This document shows, one piece after another, positions 8,301-17,990 of a DNA stretch of 64,000 nt; within the stretch, counting starts at the first letter, position 1, and the number at the start of each line of letters is the position of its first letter. The notes under the pieces were generated by a model. It searched no databases. It worked only from the letters and a program-made list of their open reading frames with translations, and had not been told where the DNA came from. The stretch is from Acinetobacter marinus (GTDB lineage Bacteria > Pseudomonadota > Gammaproteobacteria > Pseudomonadales > Moraxellaceae). The translations under genes were made by a program, and so were the position numbers. The stretch lies in assembly GCF_900096915.1 (NCBI RefSeq), contig NZ_FMYK01000001.1, forward strand, positions 682,001-746,000, in the 5' to 3' direction.

Positions 8301-10331
8301 ATGGTCGATCAAAACTCGCAGACCAAAGATGGTCTGAACAAAGTGGTGTTTTTCCTTTCAGCATCCTTAATTTTATTATTTTCATTGGCGACTATTTTGT
8401 TCAATGAACAAGCCAATAACGTCATTAATGATGTCTTGGCGTGGGTGTCGAGCACCTTTAGCTGGTACTATTTATTGGCTGCCACCTGTTATTTGGTGTT
8501 TATTGTCTTTATTGCCTGTTCTCGCTACGGCAACATCAAACTCGGTCCAAAACATTCCAAGCCTGAATTCAGCCTGCTGAGTTGGTCTGCAATGCTGTTC
8601 TCTGCGGGGATCGGTATTGACTTGATGTTTTTCTCGGTCGCTGAGCCACTGTCACATTATATGAATCCACCTGTTGGTCAGGGGCAAACCTATGAGGCTG
8701 CCCGTGAAGCGATGGTGTGGACGCTATTTCACTACGGTCTCACAGGCTGGAGTATGTATGCCCTCGTCGGTGTGGCGCTCGGTTATTTTAGTTATCGTTA
8801 CAATCTGCCTTTAACGATTCGCTCTGCCTTATACCCGATTTTTGGCAAGCGCATTAATGGGGCGATTGGGCATTCTGTGGATACTGCTGCGGTATTGGGG
8901 ACGATTTTCGGGATTGCCACCACCTGTGGTATCGGTGTGGTACAGCTCAATTATGGCTTACATGTACTGTTTGGATTACCTGAAAATTTAGTGATTCAAT
9001 CGGCGCTGATTGCCTTTGCGGTCGTGGTCTCGATCATTTCTGTGACCTCTGGTGTAGATAAAGGTCTGCGGATTCTGTCTGAGATTAATATTTATGTGGC
9101 GATTGGTTTATTGCTGTTTATCTTATTCTTGGGCAATACCGAATTTTTACTTGGCGCATTGATCCAGAACTTTGGTGACTATATTAGTGCTTTTCCGAAG
9201 CTGTCATTGACCAGTTTTCCATTTGAACAACCGAAAGAATGGATGAATAGTTGGACGCTGTTCTTCTGGGCATGGTGGATTGCGTGGTCGCCTTTCGTCG
9301 GGCTATTCCTTGCACGGATTTCTCGCGGTCGTACCATTCGTGAGTTTGTATGGGGAACTTTGATTATTCCGTTACTATTCACCCTAACTTGGTTGTCAAT
9401 CTTTGGCAATAGTGCGCTACACAGTGTAATTTTTGATGGCAATGCACAGCTTGCACAAACCGTACTTGCCAATCCTGCACATGGCTTTTATGACCTCTTG
9501 GCGCAATATCCAGGTTTTCCATTTATTGCCAGCGTTGCCACCATTACAGGGCTGTTATTCTATGTGACTTCTGCCGATTCGGGTTCATTGGTGTTGGGGA
9601 ATTTCACCACCAAATTTACCAATATCGAGCATGATTCACCACGCTGGCTAACGGTGTTTTGGGCATTGGCGATTGGCTTCTTGACGCTAGCGATGTTGAT
9701 GGCAGACGGCATTACCGCACTGCAAAATGCAACCATTATTATGGGCTTGCCATTTAGTTTTGTGATTTTCTTTGTCATGGCGGGTTTGTATAAGTCTTTG
9801 CATTTGGAAGATTATCGTCAAGCCAGTACCAATATGAATGCCGCACCTGTGGTCGGGAATGTGGATATTTCCAACTGGAAAAAACGCCTCAGTCGTGTCA
9901 TGTTGCATCCGACCTTGGCTGAAACTAAACGTATGCTCGATGAAGTCTGCCAGCCTGCGATTCATGCGGTGGCAACTGAGCTTGAAAGTCGTGGTATCAA
10001 CGTCAGCCTCGATCAAGTAGAACTTGAGGAAAATCCTGAACTGTATCATCTCGATGTGATCATCGATCTTGGTGAGGAGCAGAATTTTATCTATCAAATC
10101 TGGCCTGTACGCTACGCCACACCAAACTTTAACGAACGGGATAATCGTCATAAAAAATATTATTACCGTTTGGAAAGTTACTTGTTTGAAGGCTCGCAAG
10201 GCAATGACTTGGTCGGCTACAACAAAGAGCAAGTCATCAACGATATTTTGGATAAATACGAACGTCATATGATGTTCCTGCATATCAACCGTATCAGCCC
10301 AGGGAAAAGACCGCAATTCCCTGATGCATAA
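8301..10331 (+). CDS. betT: High-affinity choline transporter, BCCT family
   Basis: Imports choline across the inner membrane, driven by an ion gradient. The 676 residues match BetT (677 in E. coli). About twelve membrane spans fill residues 1-500. The BCCT core signature is visible (GIDLMFFSVAEPLSHY near 100-115, and the W-rich WTLFFWAWWIAWSPFVGLFLARISRGR). A long hydrophilic cytoplasmic tail of about 175 residues follows, as in osmotically regulated BCCT proteins. It is divergent from betIBA and carries its own near-consensus promoter and a terminator. Confidence 0.96.
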   Translation: MVDQNSQTKDGLNKVVFFLSASLILLFSLATILFNEQANNVINDVLAWVSSTFSWYYLLAATCYLVFIVFIACSRYGNIKLGPKHSKPEFSLLSWSAMLFSAGIGIDLMFFSVAEPLSHYMNPPVGQGQTYEAAREAMVWTLFHYGLTGWSMYALVGVALGYFSYRYNLPLTIRSALYPIFGKRINGAIGHSVDTAAVLGTIFGIATTCGIGVVQLNYGLHVLFGLPENLVIQSALIAFAVVVSIISVTSGVDKGLRILSEINIYVAIGLLLFILFLGNTEFLLGALIQNFGDYISAFPKLSLTSFPFEQPKEWMNSWTLFFWAWWIAWSPFVGLFLARISRGRTIREFVWGTLIIPLLFTLTWLSIFGNSALHSVIFDGNAQLAQTVLANPAHGFYDLLAQYPGFPFIASVATITGLLFYVTSADSGSLVLGNFTTKFTNIEHDSPRWLTVFWALAIGFLTLAMLMADGITALQNATIIMGLPFSFVIFFVMAGLYKSLHLEDYRQASTNMNAAPVVGNVDISNWKKRLSRVMLHPTLAETKRMLDEVCQPAIHAVATELESRGINVSLDQVELEENPELYHLDVIIDLGEEQNFIYQIWPVRYATPNFNERDNRHKKYYYRLESYLFEGSQGNDLVGYNKEQVINDILDKYERHMMFLHINRISPGKRPQFPDA

Positions 10332-10360
10332 GGCAAAATATTGCAGTAAATCAAGCACAA

Positions 10361-10389
10361 AAAATCGGACTTTCTCAGTCCGATTTTTT
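10361..10389. terminator. Bidirectional terminator between betT and dld
   Basis: A 9-bp stem AATCGGACT / AGTCCGATT with a five-base loop, flanked by A-run on the left and T-run on the right. It can stop betT from the left and dld from the right. Confidence 0.88.
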
Positions 10390-10442
10390 ATTTGTTTTTT
10401 GAATTTGTTTTTAATTTGCCCTTAAATTTTTCTCAGCATGAC

Positions 10443-12137
10443 TTAACGCCAATGTTTTAATTTACTGGTGTGTCCAATGCCGACATTAAAACGGTTGGTC
10501 GGATCGAGCTGTTGATAATGTGATTTTAGTGCGGGCTTTGCCACATAGAGATGTCCGACATTATGCTCAGCAGGATATTCTGCACCACGTTCATCGAGCA
10601 AATGCCACATTTGATGTTCCATTTCTAAAGGGTCTACGCCCTTTTTCACAATATAATCTTGATGAAACACATGACACAAAAAGTGCCCATAATACAGTTT
10701 GTGAATGATCTGCTCATCCATCGCTGGCGGTAAAGTTTCCACCCATGCACGATCATTACGGCGCAGTGCAATATCCAGCGCCACAATATCTTCAACCTCT
10801 GAACGATGCGTGTCTCGATAGCGAATGGCAGCGCCCGCCACCGCAAAACGATGCAAAAATGCTTTACGTCCTTCCTCATCGCTACAATGGAAAAAATCAC
10901 CCGAAGCATGCGCTTGGAAATAAGCAATTAAAAAACTTTCCACTTGCGCCGCATCTTGATTTTCAATGCGAATCATCAAGTGATGTTCATAGCGATCTCG
11001 AAACTCATTCATCCGTTTGGGAAGATGATTTGGCAAAAACTTGGTCACCAGCTGCAATACTTTATCAGACAACCCTTTCATGCCAAATTTTTCCAGATAG
11101 GCATCGACCTTATCTTTCATGGCAAAAGCAGCAGGCACTTTGGCTGTACCAAATTTTTCAATAAATAAGAATGAATCTTTACCGTACTCAGCACCGATGT
11201 CATAAGCGACTCGATGAATATATTCTCCAGCGATCGGAAGACGAGGCAAATCTTTCAGTAAAAAACGACGAATTTCTGTTAAATCATCATGAGAATTGGT
11301 GCCGACATAAAACACTTGGCTTGGAATTTTCTCAAAAGTATCCAAACGCACCGCAAACACACAGACCTTACCCGCCGAGCCTGATGCTTCAAAGAGTCGA
11401 GAGGGATCGGCATTAAAGCGAGCTGGGGTATTTTCATCGACTTGTTTGACATCGTGACTATAACGATGGTCAGAAGCACAGCAACTTGAATTATTGATAA
11501 TGTCGCTGACTTGATAATTTTTGTTTTCAAGTGTGCTGAGAATATCTTCAGGCGTTTCTCCGAGATTGACGCCGAGATGATTGACTAATTCCAATTGCCC
11601 ATCGTCATTGACTCGAGCATATAATGCCAGCTCAGTATAGGCAGGACCACGGCGCACCAATGCACCGCCAGAGTTATTACAAACACCACCCAAAACCGAT
11701 GCACCAATACAAGATGAGCCAATCACCGAATGTGGTTCACGGTTAAATGGTGCCAATTCTTTTTCTAGTCGATCCAGTGTTGCGCCTGGCAAGCAAATCA
11801 CTTGCTGACCATCATTGATGACTTGAATGCCAAGTAATCGGCGAGTGCTGAGAATAATCACAGGACGATCATAATCATCACCAAACGGCGTTGAACCACC
11901 CGTCAGACCTGTATTTGCCGCCTGCATAATGACAATACAATCGGCATCGACCGCAGCTTGTAACACGTGCCACTGTTCAAGCAACGTCGCTGGCGCAACC
12001 ACAGCCAACACCTTGCCCGCACCATAACGCCGACCTTGACGGTACAAGCGTGTATCGTGATCTTCGGTAAATACGTGTTGCTGACCGACGATATTGATGA
12101 GTTGCTGGATGATAGTCGATGATACTTGGGTGGTCAT
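10443..12137 (-). CDS. dld: Quinone-dependent D-lactate dehydrogenase
   Basis: Peripheral membrane FAD enzyme that oxidises D-lactate to pyruvate and passes electrons to quinone. Length is 564 residues from the ATG at 12137 (571 in E. coli). A TTG five codons upstream is a possible alternative start. Seen: N-terminal FAD-binding PCMH domain with QAANTGLTGGSTPFG and CNNSGGALVRRGPAY, and the C-terminal membrane-binding half with HRFAVAGAA and a conserved ending around DPTNRFNVGIGHTSK. It is the last gene of lldP-lldR-lldD-dld. About 200 bases, holding a repeat-like sequence, separate it from lldD, so an extra promoter or processing site is possible. Confidence 0.96.
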   Translation of the reverse strand: MTTQVSSTIIQQLINIVGQQHVFTEDHDTRLYRQGRRYGAGKVLAVVAPATLLEQWHVLQAAVDADCIVIMQAANTGLTGGSTPFGDDYDRPVIILSTRRLLGIQVINDGQQVICLPGATLDRLEKELAPFNREPHSVIGSSCIGASVLGGVCNNSGGALVRRGPAYTELALYARVNDDGQLELVNHLGVNLGETPEDILSTLENKNYQVSDIINNSSCCASDHRYSHDVKQVDENTPARFNADPSRLFEASGSAGKVCVFAVRLDTFEKIPSQVFYVGTNSHDDLTEIRRFLLKDLPRLPIAGEYIHRVAYDIGAEYGKDSFLFIEKFGTAKVPAAFAMKDKVDAYLEKFGMKGLSDKVLQLVTKFLPNHLPKRMNEFRDRYEHHLMIRIENQDAAQVESFLIAYFQAHASGDFFHCSDEEGRKAFLHRFAVAGAAIRYRDTHRSEVEDIVALDIALRRNDRAWVETLPPAMDEQIIHKLYYGHFLCHVFHQDYIVKKGVDPLEMEHQMWHLLDERGAEYPAEHNVGHLYVAKPALKSHYQQLDPTNRFNVGIGHTSKLKHWR

Positions 12138-12155
12138 AGTTGTGATTTCCAATGA

Positions 12156-12273
12156 TTAAAAATCCAGCTCCCCCATTTCCAAAGCGGGATATTTTCTTTA
12201 TCTGAATCATTATCATGATTTCTGATCGGTATAACACCTCCCTTAATAAGGGAGGTTGGGAGGGATTATATAA
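12156..12273. repeat. Degenerate intergenic repeat with G-run and C-run hairpins
   Basis: Contains AGCTCCCCC near the left end and a perfect 9-bp hairpin ACCTCCCTT / AAGGGAGGT at 12236-12256, followed by TGGGAGGGATTA. The arrangement (outer inverted C-run/G-run plus an inner hairpin followed by GGTTgGGaGGG) resembles the interior of the MITE-like element at 53851-54009. It occupies most of the lldD-dld gap. It is probably a dispersed small repeat rather than a plain terminator, since no T-run follows. Confidence 0.45.
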
Positions 12274-12354
12274 ATAGCAATGTTCACGCTATGGATGTAA
12301 ATGCCTGTTGAATGCACATTTACAGTGTAAAAGCACTTTTACTGATGTAAAGAA

Positions 12355-13509
12355 TCATTCAGCCAAAACTTTGTCCAAATTGACCAAGCAATCGGCTGTA
12401 ATATCTGCAATGGTTTTCGCCCCAGTTAAGGTCATTGCGACACGCATTTCTTTATCGATCAGCTCAAGCAAGTTGGCAACACCTTCACCGCCTGCGGCAC
12501 CCAGCGCATAGACAAAAGCACGACCGAGCATACAGGTATCCGCACCCAATGCCAGCATACGCACCACATCCAAGCCATTACGAATACCTGAATCAGCAAG
12601 GATTTTAATATCCCCTTTCACCGCATCCGCAATCGGTGGCAGCGCACGTGCCGAAGACAACACGCCATCGAGCTGGCGACCGCCGTGGTTTGACACCACA
12701 ATACCATCGGCACCAAAACGCACCGCATCTTTGGCATCTTCTGGATCAAGGATGCCTTTGATCACCATCGGACCATCCCAAAACTCACGAATCCATTCCA
12801 AATCCTTCCACGAAATCGACGGATCAAAGTTATTACCAAGCCAGCCGATATAATCTTCTAGACCTGTAGGCTTACCCAGATATTTAGAAATATTGCCCAA
12901 ATCATGCGGACGACCCAGTAAGCCGACATTCCATGCCCAATGCGGATGAAAGCACGACTGCATATAACGGCGCATCGCAGCATTTGGTCCACTCATGCCC
13001 GAGTGTGCATCACGATAGCGTGCACCCGGTACAGGCATATCCACGGTAAAGACTAAGGTTGAACAACCCGCAGCTTTGGCACGTTCCAAGGCATTTTTCA
13101 TAAAGCCACGATCACGCAGTACATAGAGCTGGAACCACATTGGACGCTGAATCGCTGGCGCAACTTCTTCGATCGGACACACCGAAACCGTCGATAGGGT
13201 AAATGGAATGCCCTTTTTATCCGCAGCAACCGCAGCTTGGACTTCACCTCGACGAGCATACATGCCTGTTAGACCGACAGGAGATAACGCCACAGGCATC
13301 GACAAGGTTTCATCAAAAAGTTGGGTCTCAAGGCTGAGCTGCGACATGTCATTGAGCACACGCTGGCGCAGTGCAATCTTGGATAAATCTTCCACATTGC
13401 GCTTCAAGGTGTATTCTGCGTAGGCACCACCATCGATGTAATGAAATAAAAATGGTGGCAAACGACGTTGTGCGGCTTCACGATAGTCATTGGCAGAAGA
13501 AATAATCAT
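12355..13509 (-). CDS. lldD: FMN-dependent L-lactate dehydrogenase (quinone)
   Basis: Oxidises L-lactate to pyruvate at the membrane with FMN, coupled to the quinone pool. The 384 residues fit LldD (396 in E. coli). Seen: N-terminal IISSANDYREAAQRRLPPFLFHYIDGGAYAE pattern, FMN site LSPVGLTGMYARRGE, and VSNHGGRQLDG with the catalytic histidine and substrate arginine. ATGA overlaps the lldR stop by four bases, so the two genes are translationally coupled. Downstream of lldP and lldR in the lactate operon. Confidence 0.97.
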   Translation of the reverse strand: MIISSANDYREAAQRRLPPFLFHYIDGGAYAEYTLKRNVEDLSKIALRQRVLNDMSQLSLETQLFDETLSMPVALSPVGLTGMYARRGEVQAAVAADKKGIPFTLSTVSVCPIEEVAPAIQRPMWFQLYVLRDRGFMKNALERAKAAGCSTLVFTVDMPVPGARYRDAHSGMSGPNAAMRRYMQSCFHPHWAWNVGLLGRPHDLGNISKYLGKPTGLEDYIGWLGNNFDPSISWKDLEWIREFWDGPMVIKGILDPEDAKDAVRFGADGIVVSNHGGRQLDGVLSSARALPPIADAVKGDIKILADSGIRNGLDVVRMLALGADTCMLGRAFVYALGAAGGEGVANLLELIDKEMRVAMTLTGAKTIADITADCLVNLDKVLAE

Positions 13510-14255
13510 GCTCTTATCCTATTTAATCGGCGGGAACGCTGACGACGAGCTTCTTCTTCATCAATCATGCGTACCTGCTGTACTACAAACTCGATGTGTC
13601 CACAGACTGCACGACGAGCAGCTTCGGGATCACGACGTTCAATTGCGTTCATCACTTGTAAATGCTGATCATGCAATTGGTCAAAACGGTGGCTTTCGCT
13701 ATAAAACTTGCGCCGTGCCAGCACTACATTAAATTGCAACAGATCAAACAGACTACGCATCATCTGGATCAGCACGATATTGTGTGAGGCTTCGGCAATC
13801 GCCAGATGAAAATTGGCATCTGCTCGAGCAGCTTCATCGCCATTGCCAGCCGCTTGAAAATGGCTAATCTGATCATAACAATGTCGAATATGTGCCAAAT
13901 CTTCTTTGCTGGCACGCTGTGCGGCATACCACGCCGTACCGCCTTCTAAGATAATGCGTGCTTCTTGCACATCATGGCGGTAGGCGGGATCTTCATCCAT
14001 CAAACTGCTGATCGGTTGCACGATTTGCGTATTCGACCAGTGTTCAGGCAATTGTTGTAAAAAAGTCCCAGCACCCACTTTACTGACCAACATGCCCATA
14101 CTGGTGAGCTGTGAAATCGCCTCACGTAGCGAGGTTCGAGAGACTTCGAGCTGTTCACACAACTTGCGCTCGGCTGGCAGGCGGTCTCCGACTTGCATAT
14201 TGCTTTGTTCGATCAATATACGCAGGCTTTGTACTGCTTTATCGGAGACTTTCAT
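13506..14255 (-). CDS. lldR: GntR-family lactate regulator LldR
   Basis: FadR-subfamily GntR regulator that responds to lactate. The 249 residues show an N-terminal winged helix (PAERKLCEQLEVSRTSLREAISQLTSMGMLV, about residues 27-57) and an all-helical FCD ligand domain with the metal-site pattern DANFHLAIAEASHN. It sits between lldP and lldD with 44 bases to lldP and a 4-base overlap with lldD. Three ATTGGT-N3-ACCA(A/T)T palindromes upstream of lldP are the expected operators. The tail is arginine-rich (RRQRSRRLNRIR). Confidence 0.94.
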   Translation of the reverse strand: MKVSDKAVQSLRILIEQSNMQVGDRLPAERKLCEQLEVSRTSLREAISQLTSMGMLVSKVGAGTFLQQLPEHWSNTQIVQPISSLMDEDPAYRHDVQEARIILEGGTAWYAAQRASKEDLAHIRHCYDQISHFQAAGNGDEAARADANFHLAIAEASHNIVLIQMMRSLFDLLQFNVVLARRKFYSESHRFDQLHDQHLQVMNAIERRDPEAARRAVCGHIEFVVQQVRMIDEEEARRQRSRRLNRIRA

Positions 14256-14299
14256 CGACTTCTTTCAACCTTATATCACTGCATTATCATTGCCTGGCA

Positions 14300-15955
14300 C
14301 TATGGAATCATCCACGGGAACACATAGGCTTGTAGGGTAATCATAATACCCATAATGATGGTAAAGGTGATACTGTGTTTCACGGTAAAACGGAATAAAT
14401 CAGACTCTTTGCCGACCAATCCCACCGCCGCACAGGCAATGGCAATCGACTGCGGTGAAATCATTTTCCCAGTCACACCACCACTGGTATTGGCTGCCAC
14501 CAGTAATACTTCAGGTACACCAATTTGCTGTGCCGTGGTCGCTTGGAGTGCTGAAAATAGCGCATTGGCAGAAGTATCTGAACCCGTTAAGAACACACCT
14601 AACCAACCCAAGAACGGTGAGAAGAAAGTAAATGCTGAACCCGTATGCGCTAGCGCCAATGCCAAGGTCGATGACATGCCTGAATAGTTGGCAATAAAGG
14701 CAAATGACAACACCATACCAATCGAATAAATCGGCACTTTCAGCTCGTTCAAGGTCTCGCCAAAAGTTGCTACAGCATCTTTTGGTTTCATTTTTAAGAA
14801 AATAATGGTAATGATCGCCGCAATAATAATCGCCGTCCCCGTCGCAGAGAACCAGTCAAACTTATACACCGCATCATAATCGGTAATGCTTGGCACCACA
14901 GGTGGCATCTTCTGTACCAATTGATGCAAATAAGGCACTTCGATCGACAACACCATATCATGCAGCGCACCATCTTTAGCAAACAGTGCCTTAAATGGTT
15001 TTACACTCCAGATCGTCACCATCACGGTTAAAATCGCAAACGGCGACCATGCTTTGGCAATCTGCCCCAAGCTATAACTTTTTTGTGCTTGTGCTTCGAC
15101 CTCTGCATCCATCTCTTGATTTTCAAAACGGAAAATATGCTTTGGTTTCCAATATTTAAAGAACACCGTCAAGGCAACCAAAGACGCAATCGCTGCGGTA
15201 ATATCAGGCAACTCTGGACCGACGAAGTTTGACGTAAGAAACTGTGCGAGTGAGAAACTTAAAGAGCCAACGACTACCGCAGGCCAAGTTTCTTTCACAC
15301 CACGCCAGCCATCCATGATCGCCATAATCCAAAACAGCACGATCGGCACCATAAATGGCAACTGACGACCAACCATCTGACTGATTTCCATGGTATCTAC
15401 GCCAGATACCTGACCCGCAACAATGATCGGAACCCCCATCGCACCAAATGCCACAGGCGCAGTATTAACGATCAAACATAAACCTGCCGCATAAAGTGGC
15501 TTAAAGCCTAAGCCCACCAACAGCGCAGCGGTAATCGCCACTGGTGCACCAAAGCCAGCTGCACCTTCCAAGAAAGTACCGAAAGCAAAACCAACCAACA
15601 ACATCTGTAAGCGCTGATCTTCGGTAATCGAAAGAATCGAGGCACGAATAATATCGAACTGCCCTGTTTTCACGGAGACTTTATAGAGGAATACCGCACC
15701 AAGAATAATCCACGCAATCGGCCAAAGACCATAAAAGAAGCCGTAAACCATCGATGCAAATGCCATCATGGTCGGCATTTTATAGGCAAATAAGGAGACT
15801 AAAAGTGCCAGTACCACTGTAATCGTGCCAGCCACACTGCCCTTTAACCGAAACACGGCGAGTGCCAAAAAGAAGAAAATAATCGGAATCAAAGCAATTA
15901 GGCTTGAAATCCAAATATTCCCCATCGGGTCATACATTTGTTGCCATTGAAGCAT
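14300..15955 (-). CDS. lldP: L-lactate permease
   Basis: Secondary transporter that brings lactate (and glycolate) into the cell with protons. Start: ATGACAATG follows AAGGAG. The first ATG abuts the ribosome site, so the second (15955, six bases after AAGGAG) is chosen. This gives 551 residues, the E. coli length, and an N-terminus MLQWQQMYDPMGNIWISSL that aligns with the family. About 12-14 hydrophobic spans; the GFAFGTFLEGAAGFGAPVAI and ANTSGGVTGKMISPQS segments are typical of LctP transporters. First gene of the lactate operon, behind three LldR-type operators. Confidence 0.97.
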   Translation of the reverse strand: MLQWQQMYDPMGNIWISSLIALIPIIFFFLALAVFRLKGSVAGTITVVLALLVSLFAYKMPTMMAFASMVYGFFYGLWPIAWIILGAVFLYKVSVKTGQFDIIRASILSITEDQRLQMLLVGFAFGTFLEGAAGFGAPVAITAALLVGLGFKPLYAAGLCLIVNTAPVAFGAMGVPIIVAGQVSGVDTMEISQMVGRQLPFMVPIVLFWIMAIMDGWRGVKETWPAVVVGSLSFSLAQFLTSNFVGPELPDITAAIASLVALTVFFKYWKPKHIFRFENQEMDAEVEAQAQKSYSLGQIAKAWSPFAILTVMVTIWSVKPFKALFAKDGALHDMVLSIEVPYLHQLVQKMPPVVPSITDYDAVYKFDWFSATGTAIIIAAIITIIFLKMKPKDAVATFGETLNELKVPIYSIGMVLSFAFIANYSGMSSTLALALAHTGSAFTFFSPFLGWLGVFLTGSDTSANALFSALQATTAQQIGVPEVLLVAANTSGGVTGKMISPQSIAIACAAVGLVGKESDLFRFTVKHSITFTIIMGIMITLQAYVFPWMIP

Positions 15956-16020
15956 TGTCATCTCCTTGAAATGCTTTGGAAGAGATCAAATCAGACAGTG
16001 TTGGAAGGTGTATAAATTAT

Positions 16021-16035
16021 ATTGGTATGACCAAT
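16021..16035. promoter_or_regulatory. LldR-type operator 1
   Basis: ATTGGTATGACCAAT, a perfect palindrome around a central 3-base spacer that fits the TNGTNNNACNA pattern of FadR-subfamily GntR regulators. It lies 66 bases upstream of lldP, overlapping a TATAAT-like -10 (16016-16021, minus strand). Confidence 0.65.
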
Positions 16036-16125
16036 TTTAAATTTAAAAGAAACTTAAGCCCAACAGTGCCTCACATGGTGTGCATTATGGTTCATGGCTA
16101 AACAAAAATTCAATCATAGATTAAC

Positions 16126-16140
16126 ATTGGTCATACCAAT
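16126..16140. promoter_or_regulatory. LldR-type operator 2
   Basis: ATTGGTCATACCAAT, the same palindrome with the centre inverted, 105 bases (about ten helical turns) from operator 1. Confidence 0.65.
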
Positions 16141-16309
16141 TATAAGTTTAAATACACGTCGATTCGCCATTCCTTCGAGCCTATCTTGTTATTTTTCTTT
16201 TACTTATAAACACTCAAAGCATCCATTTAGACATTAGTCTAAAAGACCATCGGATGAGTCGATTTCTATGCATTGAAATGATCAATCTTGAATGCCACAG
16301 AAAAATCAT

Positions 16310-16324
16310 ATTGGTCATACCATT
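16310..16324. promoter_or_regulatory. LldR-type operator 3
   Basis: ATTGGTCATACCATT, one base off the perfect palindrome, 184 bases beyond operator 2. Apart from these three sites and the argG promoter, the 670-base gap between lldP and argG shows no gene or other structure that I could support. Confidence 0.55.
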
Positions 16325-16551
16325 TTTTGTTTTTTAAAAATGAATCCCTATTTTCTCTGTTCAGGCTTGAAATTGCTGAGATTAATCAATGAATACAAAA
16401 GTAGATCAATCCAAGATGACTACGCTGATCTAGCACAGAGATGATCTGCTTGACTTAAATTATGCTTTGAAATTTGCAATATATTGACACACAGCACATT
16501 TTTTCACGCAGGATTAAAGTCGATGTTTTTGATCAAAAAACCTAGGAAAAG

Positions 16552-16560
16552 TGCTACAAT
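16552..16560 (+). promoter_or_regulatory. Extended -10 promoter of argG
   Basis: TGCTACAAT matches the extended -10 pattern TGNTATAAT with one change. A TTGATC at 16529-16534 would be 20 bases upstream, too far for an ideal -35. Predicted start is about 60 bases before the argG ATG. No clear ARG box was seen. Confidence 0.4.
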
Positions 16561-16628
16561 CAGCAAAATTTTTTTCTTGTGATGGCTACCCTACTGCGGT
16601 GCCGATGTCGATATCGTTAGGATGAACA

Positions 16629-17972
16629 ATGACTGATAATGCAACAATCTTGCAAAATGTACCTGTAGGCCAAAAAGTTGGGATCGCTTTTTCTGGTGGT
16701 TTAGATACTTCTGCTGCACTGCTTTGGATGAAGCAAAAAGGCGCATCGCCTTTTGCCTATACCGCAAACTTGGGTCAGCCTGATGAAGATGACTACGATG
16801 CGATTCCAAAGAAAGCTGAACAGTACGGCGCAACCAAAGCACGTTTGGTCGATTGTCGTTTGCAACTGGCTTTAGAAGGGATTGCTGCGATTCAGTGTGG
16901 TGCATTCCATATCTCTACTGGCGGCATTCCTTACTTCAATACTACACCACTTGGGCGTGCTGTAACAGGCACCATGCTGGTGACCGCAATGAAAGAAGAT
17001 GATGTCAATATTTGGGGTGATGGTTCGACTTATAAAGGTAACGACATTGAGCGTTTTTATCGTTATGGTTTGCTCACCAATCCAGCACTGAAAATCTATA
17101 AGCCGTGGCTTGATCAAGTGTTTATCGATGAGCTTGGCGGTCGTGCTGAAATGTCACAATTCTTGATCGACAATGGCTTCGACTACAAAATGTCGAAAGA
17201 AAAAGCCTACTCGACCGATTCCAACATGCTTGGCGCAACCCATGAAGCCAAAGACTTAGAATTCCTCGATGCAGGCATCAAAATCGTTGAGCCGATCATG
17301 GGTGTTGCATTCTGGAAAGATGATGTTGAGATCAAAGCAGAAGAAGTGTCGATCACTTTTGAAGAAGGCATGCCTGTTGCACTCAACGGCAAACGCATTG
17401 ATGATCCAGTTGAATTAATTCTTGAAGCCAATCGTATTGGTGGTCGTCACGGTCTAGGCATGTCAGATCAGATCGAAAACCGTATCATCGAGGCGAAATC
17501 TCGTGGTATCTACGAAGCACCAGGTATGGCGTTATTGCATATTGCCTATGAGCGTCTGATCACTGGTATTCACAACGAAGATACTATCGAGCAATACCGT
17601 ATCAATGGTCTGCGTCTTGGTCGCCTACTCTATCAAGGTCGTTGGTTCGATTCGCAAGCATTGATGCTACGTGAAACTGCACAGCGTTGGGTGGCAAAAG
17701 CCATTACTGGTACGGTGACACTTGAGCTGCGTCGTGGTAATGACTTTAGTATTTTAAATACTGAATCGCCTAACCTGACCTATGAAGCAGAACGCTTGAC
17801 GATGGAAAAAGGCGATTCAATGTTTACCCCGATGGATCGTATCGGTCAATTGACGATGCGCAATCTTGATATTACTGATACCCGTGCAAAACTCGGCATC
17901 TATACTGAGACTGGTTTATTGTCACTCGGTCAAGGTTCGGCTGTACCACAGTTAGACAGTACCAAGAAGTAA
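16629..17972 (+). CDS. argG: Argininosuccinate synthase
   Basis: Joins citrulline and aspartate using ATP, the penultimate step of arginine synthesis. The 447 residues equal the longer E. coli-type ArgG. The ATP PP-motif AFSGGLDTS is at 20-28; GRAVTGTMLVTAM, IWGDGSTYKGNDIERFYRYG and STDSNMLGATHEAKDLE are conserved substrate-binding segments of this subtype. AGGA precedes the ATG at eight bases. The gene stands alone between divergent lldP and convergent SDR genes, with a terminator behind it. Confidence 0.98.
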   Translation: MTDNATILQNVPVGQKVGIAFSGGLDTSAALLWMKQKGASPFAYTANLGQPDEDDYDAIPKKAEQYGATKARLVDCRLQLALEGIAAIQCGAFHISTGGIPYFNTTPLGRAVTGTMLVTAMKEDDVNIWGDGSTYKGNDIERFYRYGLLTNPALKIYKPWLDQVFIDELGGRAEMSQFLIDNGFDYKMSKEKAYSTDSNMLGATHEAKDLEFLDAGIKIVEPIMGVAFWKDDVEIKAEEVSITFEEGMPVALNGKRIDDPVELILEANRIGGRHGLGMSDQIENRIIEAKSRGIYEAPGMALLHIAYERLITGIHNEDTIEQYRINGLRLGRLLYQGRWFDSQALMLRETAQRWVAKAITGTVTLELRRGNDFSILNTESPNLTYEAERLTMEKGDSMFTPMDRIGQLTMRNLDITDTRAKLGIYTETGLLSLGQGSAVPQLDSTKK

Positions 17973-17990
17973 TTTTTCCAGAAATTACTT

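Noticed and set aside
9687..10358. 223-residue open frame opposite betT
   Set aside because: Antisense to the conserved BetT reading frame; His/Phe/Ile-rich translation without family features.
14368..14390. parS-like sequence TGTTTCACGGTAAAAC inside lldP
   Set aside because: It departs from the 16-bp palindrome TGTTTCACGTGAAACA by a shift in the centre, and lies in coding sequence. No good parS was seen near parAB.
16587..16605. Similarity of CTACCCTACTGCGGTG upstream of argG to CTACCCTATTGCGGTG at 54066
   Set aside because: A short one-off match of about 15 bases in unrelated contexts (untranslated leader versus 3' coding end); most likely chance.
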